Shown: positions 1 to 8,946 of the stretch, in pieces
Numbering within the stretch: the first letter of the stretch is position 1
Layout of the letters: each line of letters starts with the position of its first letter
NCBI GenBank assembly: GCA_034696485.1
Contig: JAQIWT010001155.1
Span: 1-12,143, forward strand
DNA length: 12,143 bases
Reading direction: 5' to 3'
Source of the DNA: Isohypsibius dastychi
Lineage: Eukaryota; Tardigrada; Eutardigrada; Parachela; Isohypsibiidae
The notes under the pieces: generated by a model
What the model was told of the DNA's origin: nothing
The model's database searches: none
The model's input: only the letters and a program-made list of their open reading frames with translations
Translations under genes and position numbers: made by a program

Positions 1-332
1 GGCTCGAAATGATATCTTCCTTCGAGGCGACGATACTTCTCAATTTTTCGTAATTCCGCGTTTTCTGCTGCCTTTCCCGCTTCCTTACTCGTTGCTGACA
101 GGTGGGATTTAGCCATGGTATCGACACAGGTTACATCCCAAACCAGAGCTTGGCCATTTCTCCAAGGTACGAGGGTCATGCCATCCGGTCTTTTACCATC
201 CATTTCCAAACCAGGTGGTTCAAGGTGAGCTGGGATAGATGCGGAAGCTAGGGCTCGCTTGACTACGTCGTTCAGGGAAGAATGGCGGCTGAATCTTCCC
301 GCACTAAACTTGCAGCTCAAACCATGTAGTCC
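1..332 (-). mobile_element. Non-LTR retrotransposon fragment, endonuclease-like C-terminal domain (5'-truncated)
   Basis: The minus strand is open for about 110 codons from 332 to the left edge, with an in-frame TAA just upstream. The peptide begins [20 protein letters not shown], then shows [21 protein letters not shown] and [18 protein letters not shown]. This HGLSC ... RHS..ND ... KRPDG ... W(D)xTCxDT ... KYxxL...YHF order is the one I know from the C-terminal part of many invertebrate LINE-like reverse transcriptase polyproteins. The spaced RPD and WDxT elements resemble a PD-(D/E)XK restriction-like endonuclease core; that functional reading is inference. The fragment lacks the upstream reverse transcriptase and the cysteine that normally precedes HGLSC, so it is a truncated insertion. 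It may sit in an intron or 5' flank of the Notch-like gene to the right. It is probably dead, although no stop is visible in the part present. Confidence 0.72.
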
Positions 333-665
333 TTTTACACTTGTTTATTTTTGCCGGTGGATTTATTTAGAGTTAATTAAACAGTGTTTTGTGCGATAAA
401 CAGATGAAACTGATCGTTCCATTTCCGTCACGGCACTACTTGACGTTGTCCGCACCACATACCACATTCCACCACGCCTACCGCATCACATCACAATTCC
501 ATCACATTCCACCACGTTTCGATTTTTTTGAACGTGATAACATCAGTAGTTTCCGAGCTACGTCGCAAGTGAAGCTTGTGGCGTGTACGCCTCAAGACAT
601 TCACCCTGCAGGGTAGGATCATTGTCACATTCGACCGCAATGGTTTACTCGGAGTTTATTCACAG
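333..665. other. Non-coding stretch before the Notch-like exon (probable intron or flank)
   Basis: No convincing exon is seen here; in particular no LNR-A cysteine pattern is found in any plus-strand frame. It contains a CAC-rich patch (about 452-516) in which the 14-mer CACATTCCACCACG occurs twice, at 463-476 and 503-516. The right end, TTTATTCACAG at 655-665, is a good splice acceptor for the following exon. A second AG, in CCCTGCAG at about 603-610, is a weaker alternative acceptor. Confidence 0.5.
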
Positions 666-2423
666 AACGAATGCAACACTGTTGCCTCGAGTTTCAATTG
701 GGCCAAGTGCACTTCGGGGATATATTTGTGGCAGAAATGCAGACCGAATACGCGAGCAGCGTGTTGGAATACCTTCCATGATGGAATATGCGATCCTGAC
801 TGCAACAATCCAGAATGTTATTATGACGGAATGGACTGCATGGACGAGCTACCGAAATGCAGGTTGAAACAATATAATCTAAAATAATGAGGAGATGCTT
901 CGAGAAATCAGTTTGCTCCATTCTTTTACAACGAATCGAATTTTATTTCAGTTTTTTCTTGGTCATGGCAGTAACATTATTCGAGCATACCCATCGATGA
1001 TCATCCGTGTTCAAAAGACCTGGAGGGGGAGGTCAGTACGTGGGAAAACCTGCCGTGTGGTGTGCAGAGCATAGCAGATGTTAGCTGTGCGAAGCAGATT
1101 TAGAACCAGGTAGTAGGTACCAGCAAGGACACCAATGTAGTTACCCATTGGTTTCTATTGGGTGAATCCATGATGTTCCCTGATGCTTTCTTCGAAACTG
1201 AACCCAATTTCATTGGTTTCCCTGATTTTCGAAGGAGACGTCATCCGACTGCCCACTAAATTGTGGGACGGAACTACATTTTGGTCTGCACGATAGCGGG
1301 CAAAACAATTGAATAGTTGAATCAATCTTCGCGCCGTATATGGTGAGGCCAGTCAATGTGCTAATTAGGACAAAGAATATGTTGTTCGACCGATCTTGTC
1401 ACAGATGCTTTCAACAAATTCCGTGGAGGCCAACAAAGTTATTGCTAAATGATCTCAAACGTTTAGCAAACTCTTTCAGCTCAGAATAACTAGTTAGCAC
1501 AACAAATTAACAGCGAGTTTTATTTTTGTGAACCAAGAGAACTATTGTTGAGGCGATCGTTATGTACTGTCTGTCTACAATCCAGTCTTCAAGATCAAAT
1601 TTTAGTTCAGGAGTCTCCCACCAATTGAGCTCACAACTTTCTTGTTCTGCTATACTCGAAAGCTCACAGCGTCGTCGGACAGTAGCTTGCAGAATGAAAC
1701 TGACGGTTCATGACGCGTTCTGCCACCGTCCAATTTATTGTTTCAAAAATTGTTTCGTTTCTCGAAGCAGATTCAGGGAAGGGAAACAAAACAAGGTGTT
1801 GAAAATATGTCCGCACCAGATTGACATGAAGAAAAACGGTCTCAAACGTTTTTTTATGAGAATATTCTAACCAGTCTCGTTTCAGTGAAAAATGTCTTGA
1901 AGTAAACGCCAATGGGATTTGTGAGCAGGAGTGTGATCACATCGGATGCAATTACGACGGTCATGACTGTGCCCCACAATCTGAAAGGTTTCTTGCCGGA
2001 GGTGACAAATTCAGCCTCAGCGAGATAAGCAGGGATCCATATAGATTGACCATGTCCCCAATCATTGGCGAGAAAACGCTGTATGGCTCCATCATGTTAA
2101 CCCAAGAAGAAGAACATAACATCACCTGGCCGATATTACTCAAACTGGCTCGAATATTGCGGATCGGCGTACATATTGATGGTACGCCCTTGCCACAGGT
2201 AAAAAAGAGCCATGGCTGTGTCATGTGGTTTCACCTATGATTTTCTCTGAAGGAATTTTGGGCTCATTCACATCCGAATGAAATCAAGTTTGATCGCCGC
2301 GAATGCATTGGTGTGTGTTGGAATTCAACATTGGATGTGGCTGCATTCATAGCTGCCATGGAGAGGACACACCCAAATTTTCTTGGAATACAGTTCCACA
2401 GGCTCTATGTTAGATTATCCTGA
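666..2423 (+). CDS. Partial Notch-family gene: LNR-B, LNR-C, NOD and NODP (negative regulatory region), no transmembrane part
   Basis: Three exons join in one frame: 666-862, 1886-2198 and 2253-2420 plus stop at 2421-2423. The introns are GT-AG (1,023 and 54 bp). Exon 1 opens with the last LNR-A cysteine (NECNTV) and then carries LNR-B (CWNTFHDGICDPDCNNPEC, then YYDGMDC). The exon 1/2 splice falls inside LNR-C and completes its six-cysteine pattern (KC-SEKC-...-GIC-EQEC-DHIGC-NYDGHDC), which confirms the junction. Exon 2 continues into a NOD domain (KTLYGSIMLTQEEE, then WPILLKLARILRIGVHIDG). Exon 3 is NODP-like (KFDRRECIGVCWNSTLDVAA, then FIAAMERTHP). In Notch this region holds the receptor off until ADAM cleavage. 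EGF repeats and LNR-A would lie left of the window; no transmembrane helix, RAM or ankyrin repeats follow. One extra cysteine (LWQKC) lies ahead of LNR-B. It could be a shortened secreted paralogue, a pseudogene, or part of a full Notch whose next exon was not recognised. Confidence 0.8.
863..1885 (+). other. Large intron of the Notch-like gene
   Basis: It begins GTTGAA after codon phase 2 and ends CTCGTTTCAG, so the flanking exons join in frame within LNR-C. I see no Notch-like exon inside. On the minus strand, 1148-1011 is a 45-codon ATG-to-stop frame with a hydrophobic start (MGNYIGVLAGTYYLVLNLL) that I cannot assign. The region 1562-1870 is open in several frames with no family resemblance. 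The unusual length against the other introns here may reflect old insertions. Confidence 0.6.
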
Positions 2424-2661
2424 CGAGGACACGCAATGGTTCAACAGAAGTTAGCTCACCCGTGATCAGTCAGAATTTTGAAGTGTATTAGTGTTCGTCC
2501 GGACATTTTTTTGGCCTTATTACAGACTGTTCTCGAGTCAAGTTTTACTTTGAGATTGAACAGAACGGTCATGCTATCCACTTCACGTGGTTGGAAGCAG
2601 ATGTATCATTTCAACCTATTCCAAGGAATAACAAAGTGCAAAAACACATGTAATCAGAAGA

Positions 2662-2667
2662 AATAAA
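2662..2667 (+). promoter_or_regulatory. Candidate polyadenylation signal AATAAA for the Notch-like gene
   Basis: This is the first canonical AATAAA downstream of the stop at 2421-2423, about 240 nt into the putative 3' UTR. A second copy lies at 2714-2719. The assignment rests only on motif and position. Confidence 0.3.
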
Positions 2668-3170
2668 CCATCCAGTCTGATGGTCTGGAGGGAGCTATCG
2701 AGGTCGACTATTAAATAAAATGTGTCATCATTATACCGTTGAAGTTGCTGGTATGATTGCAGTGAATGATCTTGTGACGGAATTAACTCTAATCGCAAAA
2801 ACCAGAACACACATTTGAGAACCGTGCAGCAAGCGAAACATGAGGGAAAATAAAAATTGATTGAATAAACCTGTTTTTGCGAGTATTTTATACTTTTGTA
2901 AGCGTTACCATCAAAACGAGAGTCAGATATGAATTTTTTGAAAGGTGTTTTCTGGACAGACACGTAAGACCAGTGTCAACGATGAGTCATCCGCCTTGTT
3001 CCTTTCACGGAACGTCATATCCAGAATAAATGTTAGCAGGTCAAGCGAATAAGCAGCATCAGCAGCACTAGTGTTCAGTCAGTTCCTTGTCCGTCAGATT
3101 ATTTTCATCTTCTAGATAGGTGAGCTTGGTCAGTTGCAAACGGGCCCGTGAGAGCTCTGGTTATTTATCA

Positions 3171-3214
3171 GAGTGAGCCAATTTACTCTGTTAGTCGTCA
3201 TATCCTGGCCGACC
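3171..3214. repeat. Diverged dispersed repeat, copy A (pairs with 9852-9896)
   Basis: About 45 bases are alignable with 9852-9896 in the same orientation. They share the cores TAGTCGT, TCCTG and CCGACC; by eye roughly three quarters of positions match. It may be the tail of a small interspersed element. There are no clear ends or target duplications. Confidence 0.3.
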
Positions 3215-3426
3215 TCAAAGTGACATACCAAACCCACCTTAACGATTGAGCTCTACCATCGAGGCGATGGTCAGCTTCCGGATGGACGATATAGCCAGCA
3301 TCCCAACAGCGCAGCAAGATTCCAGAAAAACTTGCCTGCAATCTGAAAGCTTTAAAAAATATTCCAAGGTGAAATAATGGATAAAGAATATTGACAACTG
3401 TGTGATACACTCTCTAGATAGAATTA

Positions 3427-3438
3427 TTTATTTTTATT
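3427..3438 (-). promoter_or_regulatory. Polyadenylation signals overlapping the lactonase stop codon
   Basis: Read on the minus strand the gene ends GGAAAATAAAAATAAATAA. One AATAAA (3438-3433) contains the TAA stop itself and a second (3432-3427) follows directly. This implies a very short 3' UTR, of the order of 15-35 nt. Confidence 0.5.
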
Positions 3439-4776
3439 TTCCGTAAGAAAGGTTTCTTGTCGGTGGCAACTCAGCCGGCGCGGCCATAACATTCAACGCA
3501 ATAGCATAAATTCTTGTTTCACCCAACATGTACAAATCTTTATCGACGATGGCAATATTTGCGACTCCAGTTGGTGTATTGATCTTCCCGAGTAAACTGC
3601 CATCAGGAGTATAAACTGTAACCCCTCCACCAATCCCGGCATAGACATTCCCTTTTTCGTCCACCCTGATTCCATCTGGTGCACCTTGATCGACCACGGC
3701 GAACGTCCGCTGATTCGAAACCTCCGGCAAACCATCTGCTCCAATTGTCACGTCAAACGTGAAAATTGCCCGTGGGGCATTCGGGTCGGTCAGAGGTCCG
3801 TCGACGAAAAACCCGGTATCCGAGACATACAAGACTTTGGAGTCCAGCGAGAGCACGACACCGTTCGGTTTGGTCATATTCTGGATGAGGGATTTCACTC
3901 GCAGTGTTTTCCGGTCGACGAAGTAGACCGAAGGGGGGAGCTGGGGTGTTGGCCGGAAGCCTTGAGTGGATCCGTAGGTTGGATCAGTGAAAAAATAGCC
4001 ATCGTATACAGAGCTGTATATAATGTCGTTTGGGCTGTTGAATTGCACGCCGTTGAATGAATCGACAATTTTCTCGGCTTGGAGAGTGAGCAAGTTCAGC
4101 TTGAACAAGCCTCCGCCCAACGCTCGTTGACCTGAAAAAAGTCAAATTTCTATACTTGAATGACAAGGTACACAAAACCAATTTATCTCGTCAAACATTT
4201 TTCTTCGGTATTATATCACGTGATCATACGAACAACACCATCGCTGTATGGAAAACTGAGGAAATGTACTTGGAACCCAGCTCAAATTGAAAAAAGTGCA
4301 AAATGGGCCAGGCTAGCTCCGGGGCAGCCAGAGCTAGGGTGACTGGCGAACTCCCTAAATAAGAGCCTACCTTGTGAGAGAATAACTATTTCGGTGTCAG
4401 TGATCCGTATTGCTCCATTAGCCATCTGAATCTCCGGATAAGTCTGCAACATTGTGACATTCCCTGAGGTCAGGTCCAATGTGTACAGCTCAATATGCTG
4501 GTCGACATCCGACGAGCCCGATATGGACCCGCCATTTTCGTCCAGGCGATTCGAAACGAAAAACAACTTATTCAAAGCTGGCATCCATACTGGCGCTTCA
4601 TGGGCAAAATCCCGCTCCGATTCGGCAACTACCCGCAGTTCGGCATTCTGATCAACGATTTCAAGGAACAACGGATCGGTGGCATTCACAACCAATCCAC
4701 TGCTACTGCCTTGTCCATATACACGCAAGAATAAACACGTTAATATAAAAAACGGGTCCACCAAAAGCTGGCTCAT
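3434..4776 (-). CDS. Secreted SMP-30/gluconolactonase-like protein, fungal-type
   Basis: There are two exons, 4776-4371 and 4131-3434, split by a 239 bp GT-AG intron (CAAG/GTAGGC ... TTTTTTCAG). They join in phase 1 to give 367 residues, close to what I recall for fungal secreted members. The N-terminus (about residues 3-20, VDPFFILTCLFLRVYG) is a signal peptide, so the product is probably secreted. It is a six-bladed propeller of the SMP-30/lactonase family, which hydrolyses sugar lactones or other esters with a divalent metal. Candidate metal ligands are present: E60 (HEAPVW), N170 (NSPNDI), N225 (KPNGVV) and D288 (APDGI). The run FFTDPTYGSTQGFRPTPQLP is strongly reminiscent of ascomycete homologues rather than animal regucalcin, which is cytosolic and shorter. 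Substrate cannot be told. ATG 4776 is chosen because it begins the signal peptide. It lies 437 bp downstream of the decarboxylase on the same strand. Confidence 0.85.
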
Positions 4777-4830
4777 TATGGATTAAGAACGTACTTGATG
4801 CACTGATTATTTTTCTCGAGATAAAGAATG

Positions 4831-4860
4831 TTTATAATCGCTGACTTATCGGTTTTTATA
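4831..4860 (-). promoter_or_regulatory. Candidate core promoter of the lactonase gene
   Basis: On the minus strand upstream of ATG 4776 there is TATAAAAA at 4860-4853 and a second TATA-like element, TTATAAA, at about 4837-4831. A GATAAG motif lies between them (about 4850-4845). Either TATA box would give a 5' UTR of a few tens of bases. The evidence is motif and position only. Confidence 0.35.
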
Positions 4861-5212
4861 GGACTTGAAGAACAAAGGTGGACGACCGATAAATGTCAAA
4901 TAATCGATTTACGAGAACTCCAGCCGAGTCAGCACGGCTTCGCATAACCAGCTGGATTATTGACATCGCTGTTATTGCATTACTAAGATAATACAGTTTG
5001 CAAACATTTATTGAATGAAGTAACTCGAAGAAGAAGATGCTAACAAAGCATAATGATTAAACATTCAATGTACTTCCCCTGCTGTGTCTCGGACTTGTAA
5101 GTCTGGTTCAACAGGGAATACACAGCCGATTACGAGGAACTTCGTTCGACGGTGCCGTATAACATGTTTTTTATGATTATTCAAAATGACAATAGTTCAA
5201 TGCAGCGGTTCA
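4861..5212. other. Intergenic DNA between decarboxylase 3' end and lactonase promoter
   Basis: No open frame, RNA gene or repeat is recognised. It must hold the decarboxylase 3' UTR (right end) and distal lactonase promoter (left end). Confidence 0.5.
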
Positions 5213-5218
5213 TTTATT
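5213..5218 (-). promoter_or_regulatory. AATAAA overlapping the decarboxylase stop codon
   Basis: The gene ends GGT CAA TAA ATG on the minus strand, so AATAAA (5218-5213) includes the stop at 5216-5214. If used, the 3' UTR would be very short. Confidence 0.4.
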
Positions 5219-7397
5219 GACCGCTCAGTCCGTTGTTATTTTGTTGCAAAATTTGGTCGGTTAACGACTGAATAACTTTGAAATCAGCCATGATGTCGTC
5301 AGTGTTAGTAGTGTTTCCGCAAATGCAGAAGCGAATCACAAACGCGTCACGTAGTACTGCTGGGACGACGAACATTTTTCCCGATTTGTTCATTTTAGCG
5401 AGCAGATCTTGCGTTAAAGCGTTTGATCCCTGAAAATGAGCAACAGTTCAAAATTGGTTCTGAATGATAGTATATCGTGATTACTTTCAAGCGAAAGCAT
5501 ACTAAACCCATTCGAATAGGAACCGGAATTTCGAATCTGCTGTCCGTTCGAAGCAACTCTCCGAACTCTAAGGCCAGTTTTACGTGCTGTACTATGAAGG
5601 TTTCAACAACATGCTATGAATAGCAAACTGCAAGATGTGGCTTACGTGCCGAATATGAGCTTGAATCCCTTCAGCTCCATAAAGCCTCATGACGAACCAT
5701 AACTTCAGAGAACGAAATCGTCGACCGAACGGAAGCTGCCAATGCTGAAAACTGAACGATTAAAGATACCAAGCTATTACGATGAAAAGGATCTCCTGAT
5801 GGATAGTTACCCGATAGTCTGGCATTACACCCTCGGTCGCATGACGCAGATATACTGGGTCAACTCTGAACGACTCCACAACCTCCTTACTATTCTTCAA
5901 CCTATCGTTCCCAAAACAAACGTCTTACGGTCATTCTTGAACACACATTTTCATGCAGCTACAATAAATGATCTTCACACCAACTGTTGTACAGGTAAAC
6001 AGCATGTGAAAAATTGCGTCACCTTTTGCTTTCAAAGGTTCTTGACTCACCACAGAACTGAGCAGTCCAGATGAACCAGCATCCATTTATGGGTATCAAA
6101 GTTGAAAGAATCAGCAAATTCAATCCCGTCCAGATAGTGACGAAATTCGGGACAGATGAATGCACTGCCGGCGTATGCAGCATCGACATGCAGGAATAAT
6201 CCCTCCTGCTGGCATAACGGACCAATCGTTTTCAAGTCATCAAACGCGCATGATGCTGTTGTTCCCAAAGTTGCAACGACCTACAGAACAACACCCTTCA
6301 AACGTTCCTAGACTTCGGCGTCGAGCAAGATGAAGACCCTAGTTGTTTTTTTTCAACTTTTAATGAGCTCACGTAGAAAGGTATCAAGCCAGCATTCCGA
6401 TCTTCTCTGAGAGCCAGCTTCAGGTCTTCGATGTCCATTGCAAAATCGGAGTCGGTCTTGATTATGTGCATTTTCACGAAGCCCAGCATAGCAGCACGCT
6501 CAACGGATGAGTGCGCCTGATCGGAGGTGTAACAAACCAAATTCGCCAGAATATCACCATCTTTCATTTCGCGACCATCATCCCTGATTTTTTGAATCGC
6601 ACGACTTTTCGCTGTCAGAAGGGTCAACAGCGTTGCCTCGCTAGCTGCCGCCTACAAACAAGCATTCTTCACAGGCTTTAACTCCACACAATAAACGTGT
6701 ATACACGTATCAGCTTATCGAAGCTCACCTGGATCACACCCCCTCCGTCACCACCTGAACATGCAAGAAATTCCTCAGGCAGCTTAAGCAATTTGCCCAG
6801 CCAGTCGAGCATGATGACCTCTAGCTCCGTTGCTGCCGGGCTGGCCGCCTGAGAATATTTACAAAAAAGATCAAGCTCCGGTACCAAGCTCAGGTAGAAA
6901 TCGTGCAGCTCGTAGAATTGTTACAGGAAATCCAAGAAGAACTCAAAATCTGTGTGATTTCCAAATTTGATCTTTTTTCGGGATGCTCTGAGGTCCAGAC
7001 CAGCCTGAATATGAAACCCCATCTCACTCACCCAAGTAAAACCTGTACAGCCAATTGCATCGCTCAGGATGTCGGCGAGCAATGATGGATAAGAGCTGGC
7101 CATTGGGTAAAACGCATGAAAATGTGGGTTTTGAAAGTGGGTTACCTTAAATATAGCAATTGACGATTAAAAAGGGATCGAATTGTGTACTGTTACCCCT
7201 GGCATTATGACTCTTTCAATATCCGCAGAAATATCCTCCCATGATTCTTTTTTCTGTGGTGCCTCCGATGGAATCAAATCCCGCATGAACCCAGGAACAA
7301 CATCAGGAGAAGGACGGCGATCGCGAATATTTTCTAGATACTTAATGGCATAATCGATCATCTCCCGACCGGCGTCAGAGAACTCCTCACTATTCAT
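5214..7397 (-). CDS. Aromatic-L-amino-acid decarboxylase family (group II PLP decarboxylase), nine exons, complete
   Basis: The exons are 7397-7197, 7145-7032, 6848-6729, 6651-6373, 6280-6051, 5901-5811, 5744-5646, 5586-5485 and 5429-5214. All introns are GT-AG, 51-183 bp, and join without a break into 483 residues, against 480 in human DDC. The family makes dopamine, serotonin, tyramine or histamine from amino acids with PLP, as a cytosolic homodimer. Numbering matches human through residue 335: H192 ([11 protein letters not shown]) stacks on PLP, D271 (HVDAAYAGS) pairs with its ring nitrogen, H302-K303 (FDTHKW) carries the Schiff-base lysine, and Y332 (DPVYLRH) is the catalytic loop tyrosine. 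Y332 and H192 argue for decarboxylation rather than insect-type aldehyde synthesis. G352, in PFGRRF, is DDC-like rather than the serine of histidine decarboxylase. The pocket differs from human (F71, F79, Y80, M82, T101), so substrate is uncertain. The start MNSEEF is the conserved family N-terminus. Confidence 0.95.
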
Positions 7398-7799
7398 TTC
7401 ATATACCAAGTGAAAGATCTGAATTTGTGAAACACGGAAATTGTGCTCTCTGATAAACGCGCAATTAGTGCGATCATACATCGACAAATTCGGTCGGTAA
7501 CAACAGGAAGTATGAACAAAAAGCGATAAGATAATCGAAATTATTGTCGAACAGTCAGACTACTACAGCTGCCTGCGAACTGTACTCACAATGAGATAGA
7601 AAGCTCACAATCTTCAGCAATTGTATAAAAGGAATATCATCATCCTGACCCTTAACATAAGTATGACCCTCTTGTGGAAATCGCTTTGAGTAGAATTTGG
7701 TTAAATTTGGTTTAGCCTGCCTGTTGCCACCTCTGGATTCAATGGTGTATTCCCGTGACTGGCTGGTATCATGTAAAGTATCTCTTTTTTTGATTTCCA
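7398..7799. other. 5' flank of the decarboxylase gene
   Basis: It holds the decarboxylase promoter and 5' UTR. No clear TATA box is seen. The frame of exon 1 stays open up to 7487 without a better start. The part at about 7540-7620, read on the minus strand, weakly resembles the DNA just downstream of the intact GIN gene (about 8880-8810), consistent with a shared duplicated unit. The 7555-7800 minus-strand open frame has no recognisable domain. Confidence 0.4.
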
Positions 7800-8178
7800 A
7801 GAAACCACATCACGCTCAAGCAATCTTCCCCGATCCAGCGCAGCGGAATCTTGACAACCGGCATTCCCTGATCGTGCAAATTTTCGGTCAATACTTGTCA
7901 CAGAAATGTTCAGCCACCCAAACCATCCACCACTACATCTGCTCTTCCGGATAGAATGCTTTGAACCGTAACTTTCGATGATTCTATATTGGTGATTTCG
8001 GCTCCTTCGCAACTCCATGTTACAGTCACTACACTTGTTTAAATAGTGACCACGGAAACGTGTTAACCCCTTTAGTGCTCACTGATGCTTCACATTCGCA
8101 AAATATCTCTAGGCTACAACCACGAGAAACGTGGAAGCAGTTCAACGCATCAAAATCTTCTTTATCGCCTTTACCTGT
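7800..8178 (-). pseudogene. Decayed copy of a GIN-domain (DUF2807) gene
   Basis: The minus strand contains GIN-like peptide pieces in shifting frames. The first, about 8178-8032, reads KEDFDALNCFHVSRGCSLEI and ends at an in-frame TAG. The second, about 8032-7913, is in another frame and reads VVTVTWSCEGAEITNIESS, then KVTVQSILSGRADVVVDGLG, ending in TGA. The third, near 7860-7820, reads DSAALDRGRLL, comparable to DVAVNGSGKLH of the intact gene. The second piece lines up with VRITIVAKEINIVETSGSSV of the intact protein at 8947-9624. Stops, frame changes and a shortened middle indicate a relic about 60% of full length. A gene with unrecognised introns is a less likely alternative. Confidence 0.55.
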
Positions 8179-8439
8179 GGTCAAATCAACGTAATTTGAA
8201 ACACGGTCTCAATAATGCTTCAGCATCGGACTCAGTCAGTCGAGTACGATTATCCTGGGGTTTGTAGTAGGGAGATCAGCCGGCTTGAACTGGTCAACAA
8301 TATCATGAGTCAGTAAATTCTGTTCCTTCCAGCGTCTCCGAGAGCTCGAGGCAATTGAGATATTGACGACAGAGAATTCACTCTTATGGCACAATAATTT
8401 ATTCAGCATTGTATTTTATCTGAGAATTGAAATTGAATT

Positions 8440-8600
8440 AAGGCTAACCACCCCTGGCATTGTAACTCTTTTGATGTCCCTTCAGATATTCCTCTTTTTT
8501 TTCCAGTTTTCTCAGCGAGAATAGATCCTTCAGAAAACTCGGGTACGATGTCGGTAGATGGACGGCGATCGCGAGACTGGTAAATACTGATCAGAACCCT
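8440..8600 (-). pseudogene. Decayed duplicate of decarboxylase exon 1
   Basis: The minus strand reads SRDRRPSTDIVPEFSEGSIL, matching [19 protein letters not shown] of the intact exon 1 at 7397-7197. The DNA match continues, with small indels that shift the frame, to AATGCCAGGGGT, identical to the intact exon end (IMPG) and its splice site. The GGACGGCGATCGCGA core is identical in both copies. The GTAACA donor of the intact gene is GTGGTT here. Exons 2-9 are not found between this relic and the GIN relic. It is a broken copy left from a tandem duplication. Confidence 0.7.
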
Positions 8601-8946
8601 ACTCCCTGTCCATCTGTTGGAAACCATCGAAATCGGGAATGGGTGAAGACGTTTGGGCTGGTTAACTGCAACAGGTAACTTCAAGCATAGGCAACTGCGG
8701 TTCGAATAGCTCTTTGAAACAAAATGGTATGATCGCCGCATCTAACGACCTGAACTTTTATTTGAAATCTGGTTTAGCCGCAATATTAACTTCATAATCA
8801 CCGCTATAATATTTCGAAATCAACTTAGTCAGCAGCATCCTGCCTCATTGAAGTCTCAGAGACTGACAATCGCTGAAATTGAGAAGCGGTTTACAGGTTC
8901 ACACAGCTCCAATGGAGATGTCCTTTACGAGGTTGGTTTACTTGCG
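8601..8946. other. Spacer between GIN gene and decarboxylase relic
   Basis: This holds the probable 3' UTR of the GIN gene on the minus strand. AATAAA at 8762-8757 lies about 185 nt after the stop. A CTCAATTTCAG at about 8880 could serve as a splice acceptor with the AAG/GTAACC near the end of the GIN frame, but the unspliced ending is more like the family. The left end continues the faint similarity to decarboxylase exon 1. Confidence 0.4.
8757..8762 (-). promoter_or_regulatory. Candidate polyadenylation signal of the GIN-domain gene
   Basis: AATAAA on the minus strand is the first canonical signal found downstream of the stop at 8949-8947, and it lies before the decarboxylase relic. Confidence 0.35.

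Larger units (their letters stand above)
2424..3426. other. Intergenic stretch, one possible short exon, no assigned gene
   Basis: No Notch transmembrane or intracellular sequence is seen. A plus-strand frame at 2492-2653 (stop TAA at 2651-2653) follows a pyrimidine-rich acceptor (TTTTTTTGGCCTTATTACAG, ending 2525) and reads CSRVKFYFEIEQNGHAIHFT and onward; it may be a chance frame. AATAAA occurs at 2662-2667, at 2714-2719 and near 2864. The 2616-2963 minus-strand open frame shows no domain. Part of 3171-3214 resembles 9852-9896. Confidence 0.4.

Noticed and set aside
1562-1912. Open frames on both strands in the Notch intron
   Set aside because: They show no recognisable family or splice logic, and the right end overlaps the confirmed LNR-C exon boundary.
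2616-2963. Minus-strand 115-codon frame
   Set aside because: The composition is unstructured and there is no signal, domain or splice support.
3190-3300. tRNA or small RNA gene
   Set aside because: There are A-box-like words on the minus strand, but no cloverleaf could be drawn.
3686-4060. Plus-strand 124-codon open frame
   Set aside because: It is the antisense of the lactonase second exon and has no domain of its own.
5742-6074. Plus-strand 110-codon open frame
   Set aside because: It is the antisense of decarboxylase exon 6 and its flanking introns, which splice precisely on the other strand.
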